In this document: piece after piece, positions 61,390 to 64,000 of the stretch
Layout of the letters: each line of letters starts with the position of its first letter
Numbering within the stretch: the first letter of the stretch is position 1
From: Pseudonocardia sp.
GTDB lineage: Bacteria; Actinomycetota; Actinomycetes; Mycobacteriales; Pseudonocardiaceae
Reading direction: 5' to 3'
Assembly (NCBI RefSeq): GCF_029263155.1
Contig: NZ_JAJCYB010000075.1
Location: 28,247 to 92,246 of the forward strand
Length of the DNA stretch: 64,000 nt
Made by a program: the position numbers and the translations under genes
The notes under the pieces: generated by a model
The model's input: the letters and a program-made list of their open reading frames with translations, nothing else
Databases searched by the model: none
What the model was told of the DNA's origin: nothing

Positions 61390-63762
61390 ATGCCCGCTCA
61401 TCGCGCAGGCACCACCACGCCACCCGCCCCGCGCAAGGTCTTCGGTACCGGGTTCGGCTCGGTCAACCGCCGGAAGTTCCTCGGCTACCTGGTCGCCGCG
61501 CCGACGCTCGTCGTCGTCGCGGACGTCGGCCGGCAGGCGGCCTGGGGCGGGGCGGAGGCGAGTGCCGCGGCCCTGCCGTCGCCGCCGCAGACCCCCGAGT
61601 ACTACGAGTTCGTCGACTCCTACCGCGACGCGTGTCGGCCGACCAACCCGCTGCTCAAGGTCGAGGTCAAGGAGGACGGCCGGGTGGCGTTCGCCCTGCC
61701 GCGCTCGGACAACGGCCAGGGCATCCAGACTTTGTTCGCGATGATCATCGCCGAGGAGATGGGCATCGACCCGGACGACGTCGATGTCACGCTGGCCGAC
61801 GCCCGCCCGGAGCTGATGTTCAACCAGCTCACCGGCGGGTCCAGCACGACCTACTCGCTCTACACCCCGGTCCGGGTCGCGGCCGCCATCGCCAAGGGTG
61901 CGCTGCTCGACGCCGCCGCGCAGGCGCTGGACGGAGAGCGCCGGCTGCTCGAGACCGCGGGCCTCACCATCACCGACACGGCCGGCAAGTCCATCGGCTT
62001 CGGTGAGCTGAGCAAGCTGGCGGCCGTCCCGACCACCACGCCGGTCGAGGTGATCCTCAAGGACCGCTCGGAGTTCACGGTCCTCGGCAAGCCGAAGATC
62101 AAGAAGGACCAGTACGCGATCGTCACCGGGCAGAAGCAGTTCGCCATGGACATCCCGGTCCCGGACGCGCTGCCCGTGGTGATCTGCCGCTCGCCCGACC
62201 TGAACGGCTTCCCCGACGGCGGGCCCTCGAACATCGACGAGGTCCGCAACATGCCGGGCATCACCGACGTCGAGCCGATCGGCAACGGCATCGCCGTCCG
62301 GGCGCAGACGTTCGGCCAGGCCATCGACGGCTGCAACGCGCTGCAGCTGAACTGGAACCCCGGCACCGTCGCGGGCCAGAACGACGACGACATCCTCGTG
62401 GGCCTGCGCAAAGCCGAGCTGCCGATGGTCACGCCCCCGGTGCCCGGCAAGACCCTGGAGCAGGAGCTGGTGCACTACTCCCGCAACGGGTCGGCGCTGG
62501 AGACCAACTGCGCGGTCATGACCTTCGACGGCAAGACGGCCGAGGTGTGGGCCCCCGCGAAGAGCCCGATCTCGGGCCAGCGCATCATCTCGGAGAAGCT
62601 CGGCATCGGCGTCAACGACGTGGTCTTCCACGTCGTCCCGGGTGGTGGCTCGTTCGGTCGCCGGCTGTTCAACGACAGCATCCAGGAGGCCGCCGAGGCC
62701 GTGAAGGCCATCGGCAAGCCGATCAAGCTGATGTGGGACCGCGCCAACGACTGCCGCCAGGGCCGGGTCAAGCCGCTGTGCACCACGCGAATCCGTGCCG
62801 TGCTCACCGACGACGCGGTGGCGAGCTTCGAGCTCCGCTACTCCGGCGTGGACATGGAGGTCGACGAGGGCCTGACCGACGTGCTCACCTCGCAGCTGAT
62901 CAAGGCGCCGGGTGGCAACCTGGGGGTCTCGGAGACCTTCTGGGAGATCTCGGTGCACACGCCCTACAACTTCGGCCCGGTCAACACCCGCGCCATGATC
63001 GAGACCAACTACGGGTTCAACACCGGTTCGACCCGCAACGTCTACGGCCCGGACACCTGCACCGCGCGCGAGCTGATGATCGACCGGATCGCCGAGCGGC
63101 TGGGCAAGGACGCGGTCGACTTCCGGACCGAGTTCGTCAAGACCGACCGCCTGCGCAAGGTCATCGAGCGGGCGGCCAAGGAGGCCGACTGGGGCAAGTC
63201 GATGCCGGCGGGCACCGCCCAGGGCATCGGCGTCCACCAGGAGTACAAGGCCGCCACGGCCTGCGTCGTGGAGATCGACGCCCGGCCCGAGACGGTCAAC
63301 CGCAAGATCCGCTCCGCCCGCACCGGGCCGCGCGTCACCAAGGTCACCTTCGTCATCGACCCGGGGCTGCTGCTCAACCCGCTCGGGTACGAGGCGCAGG
63401 TGCAGGGCGGGATCAACGACGGCATCGCCAACGCCATGACCGCCGGCCTGCACCTGGAGAACGGATCGTTCGTCGAGGCGAGCTGGGACAACTACTTCTA
63501 CACCCGGCAGTGGAACACCCCGCCCGAGGTCAACGTGATCCTCATCGAGGACTCCGAGTACCCGGACCCGAGCGGTGCCGGCGAGGTCTCGGTCGCGGCC
63601 ACCATGTCGGCGGTCGTGAACGCCTTCCGGCGCGCCACCGGGATCGAGCCGGAGTACACCCCGGTCCTGCACAAGGAGCCGTTCCCGGACGGGTTCACCC
63701 AGTACCCGACCGCCCCGCCGATCCCGCCGTCGCCGACCAACGGCCTCGACTTCGCCATCTGA
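61390..63762 (+). CDS. Second IorB-like molybdopterin large subunit
   Basis: 790 residues, same architecture as the minus-strand paralog: Tat signal SVNRRKFLGYLVAAPTLVVV (about 24-43), LPRSDNGQGIQTLFAMIIAEEMG, VVPGGGSFGRRLFNDSIQEAAE at the Mo site, and the terminal catalytic Glu in PSGAGEVSVAATMSAVVNAF. The HAPME motif of the paralog is here NGSALET, so substrate handling may differ. ATG 61390 follows gagaggac. The small subunit gene follows after 10 bp. Length is slightly above the family norm. Confidence 0.9.
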   Translation: MPAHRAGTTTPPAPRKVFGTGFGSVNRRKFLGYLVAAPTLVVVADVGRQAAWGGAEASAAALPSPPQTPEYYEFVDSYRDACRPTNPLLKVEVKEDGRVAFALPRSDNGQGIQTLFAMIIAEEMGIDPDDVDVTLADARPELMFNQLTGGSSTTYSLYTPVRVAAAIAKGALLDAAAQALDGERRLLETAGLTITDTAGKSIGFGELSKLAAVPTTTPVEVILKDRSEFTVLGKPKIKKDQYAIVTGQKQFAMDIPVPDALPVVICRSPDLNGFPDGGPSNIDEVRNMPGITDVEPIGNGIAVRAQTFGQAIDGCNALQLNWNPGTVAGQNDDDILVGLRKAELPMVTPPVPGKTLEQELVHYSRNGSALETNCAVMTFDGKTAEVWAPAKSPISGQRIISEKLGIGVNDVVFHVVPGGGSFGRRLFNDSIQEAAEAVKAIGKPIKLMWDRANDCRQGRVKPLCTTRIRAVLTDDAVASFELRYSGVDMEVDEGLTDVLTSQLIKAPGGNLGVSETFWEISVHTPYNFGPVNTRAMIETNYGFNTGSTRNVYGPDTCTARELMIDRIAERLGKDAVDFRTEFVKTDRLRKVIERAAKEADWGKSMPAGTAQGIGVHQEYKAATACVVEIDARPETVNRKIRSARTGPRVTKVTFVIDPGLLLNPLGYEAQVQGGINDGIANAMTAGLHLENGSFVEASWDNYFYTRQWNTPPEVNVILIEDSEYPDPSGAGEVSVAATMSAVVNAFRRATGIEPEYTPVLHKEPFPDGFTQYPTAPPIPPSPTNGLDFAI

Positions 63763-63772
63763 GGAGCCTGAC

Positions 63773-64000
63773 ATGGCACAGCACACCTTCAACCTCAACG
63801 GTGAGTCCGTCACCGTCGACGTCGACGACAACGTCCGCCTGCTCTGGGTGATCCGCGACATCCTCGGGGTCACCGGCCCCAAGTACGGCTGCGGCATCAA
63901 CGTCTGCAAGGCCTGCACCAGCCACATCAACGGCAAGGCCTTCAACCCCTGCTCGGTGCCCGTCTCCGCGATCAGCTCCGACGACGAGATCACCACCATC
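63773..64000 (+). CDS. Second (2Fe-2S) subunit, IorA-like (runs off the window)
   Basis: The first 76 residues are visible; the gene continues past the end of the window. MAQHTFNLNGESVTVDVDDN is followed by the ferredoxin cluster in KYGCGINVCKACTSH with the same CKAC motif as its paralog. ATG 63773 follows gaggagc, ten bases after the large-subunit stop, so the two form an operon. Unlike the left locus, here the large-subunit gene comes first as well, so both operons keep the order iorB then iorA. Confidence 0.9.
   Translation, partial: MAQHTFNLNGESVTVDVDDNVRLLWVIRDILGVTGPKYGCGINVCKACTSHINGKAFNPCSVPVSAISSDDEITTI

Overview
The window is very GC-rich actinobacterial DNA carrying the chromosomal origin. 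From the left edge to about 27.5 kb the gene order follows the conserved mycobacterial/actinomycete oriC block: sigM, anti-sigma, trxB, trxA, cwlM, GNAT, aminotransferase, ddl-like, parB, parA, rsmG, jag, yidC, yidD, rnpA, rpmH, dnaA, oriC, dnaN, 6PGDH, recF, dciA (DUF721), gyrB, gyrA, DUF3566, tRNA-Ile, DLW-39, tRNA-Ala. A GyrA mini-intein, mycothiol-type and F420-type enzymes, and FurA-KatG point to Pseudonocardiales; Pseudonocardia is my best guess, by inference only.

Layout. (1) 1-8.4 kb: envelope and redox genes, with a SigR-type promoter before trxBA, then three ParB-binding parS palindromes. (2) 8.4-13.6 kb, minus strand: an overlapping chain parB-parA, then rsmG-jag, then yidC-yidD-rnpA-rpmH. 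(3) 14-27 kb, plus strand: replication genes. The dnaA-dnaN gap holds an AT-rich patch but only weak DnaA boxes, while strong boxes sit before dnaA and at the recF/dciA junction. recF contains an 18-bp perfect inverted repeat and gyrA a 182-residue intein. (4) 27.5-41 kb: accessory genes (GNAT, four-gene graveyard, DUF998, methyltransferase, large LuxR regulator, SDR with divergent XRE regulator, furA-katG, mycothiol-dependent isomerase family, truncated binding protein, aldo/keto reductase, monooxygenase, MOSC protein). (5) 41-52 kb: acyl-CoA catabolism resembling the mycobacterial fadE19-accD1-accA1-citE-MaoC leucine/branched-chain set, with a divergent TetR regulator and an 18-bp palindromic operator. 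(6) 52-57.4 kb: a pseudogene fusion, an MHS-type transporter, LuxR and TetR regulators and an acyl-CoA ligase. (7) 57.5-64 kb: two divergent sets of Tat-exported IorAB-like molybdenum hydroxylases; the last gene runs off the window.

Regulatory texture. Six genes show a TANNNT/NANNNT -10 hexamer exactly six bases before the start codon, which predicts leaderless mRNAs. Convergent gene pairs are separated by long, often perfect hairpins. No rRNA, CRISPR array, transposase or phage gene was seen. I found no wholly new multi-gene system; the most unusual items are the repeat inside recF, the duplicated 121-bp element at 43.9-44.2 kb, the DnaA-box layout, the intein and the twin molybdenum-enzyme loci.
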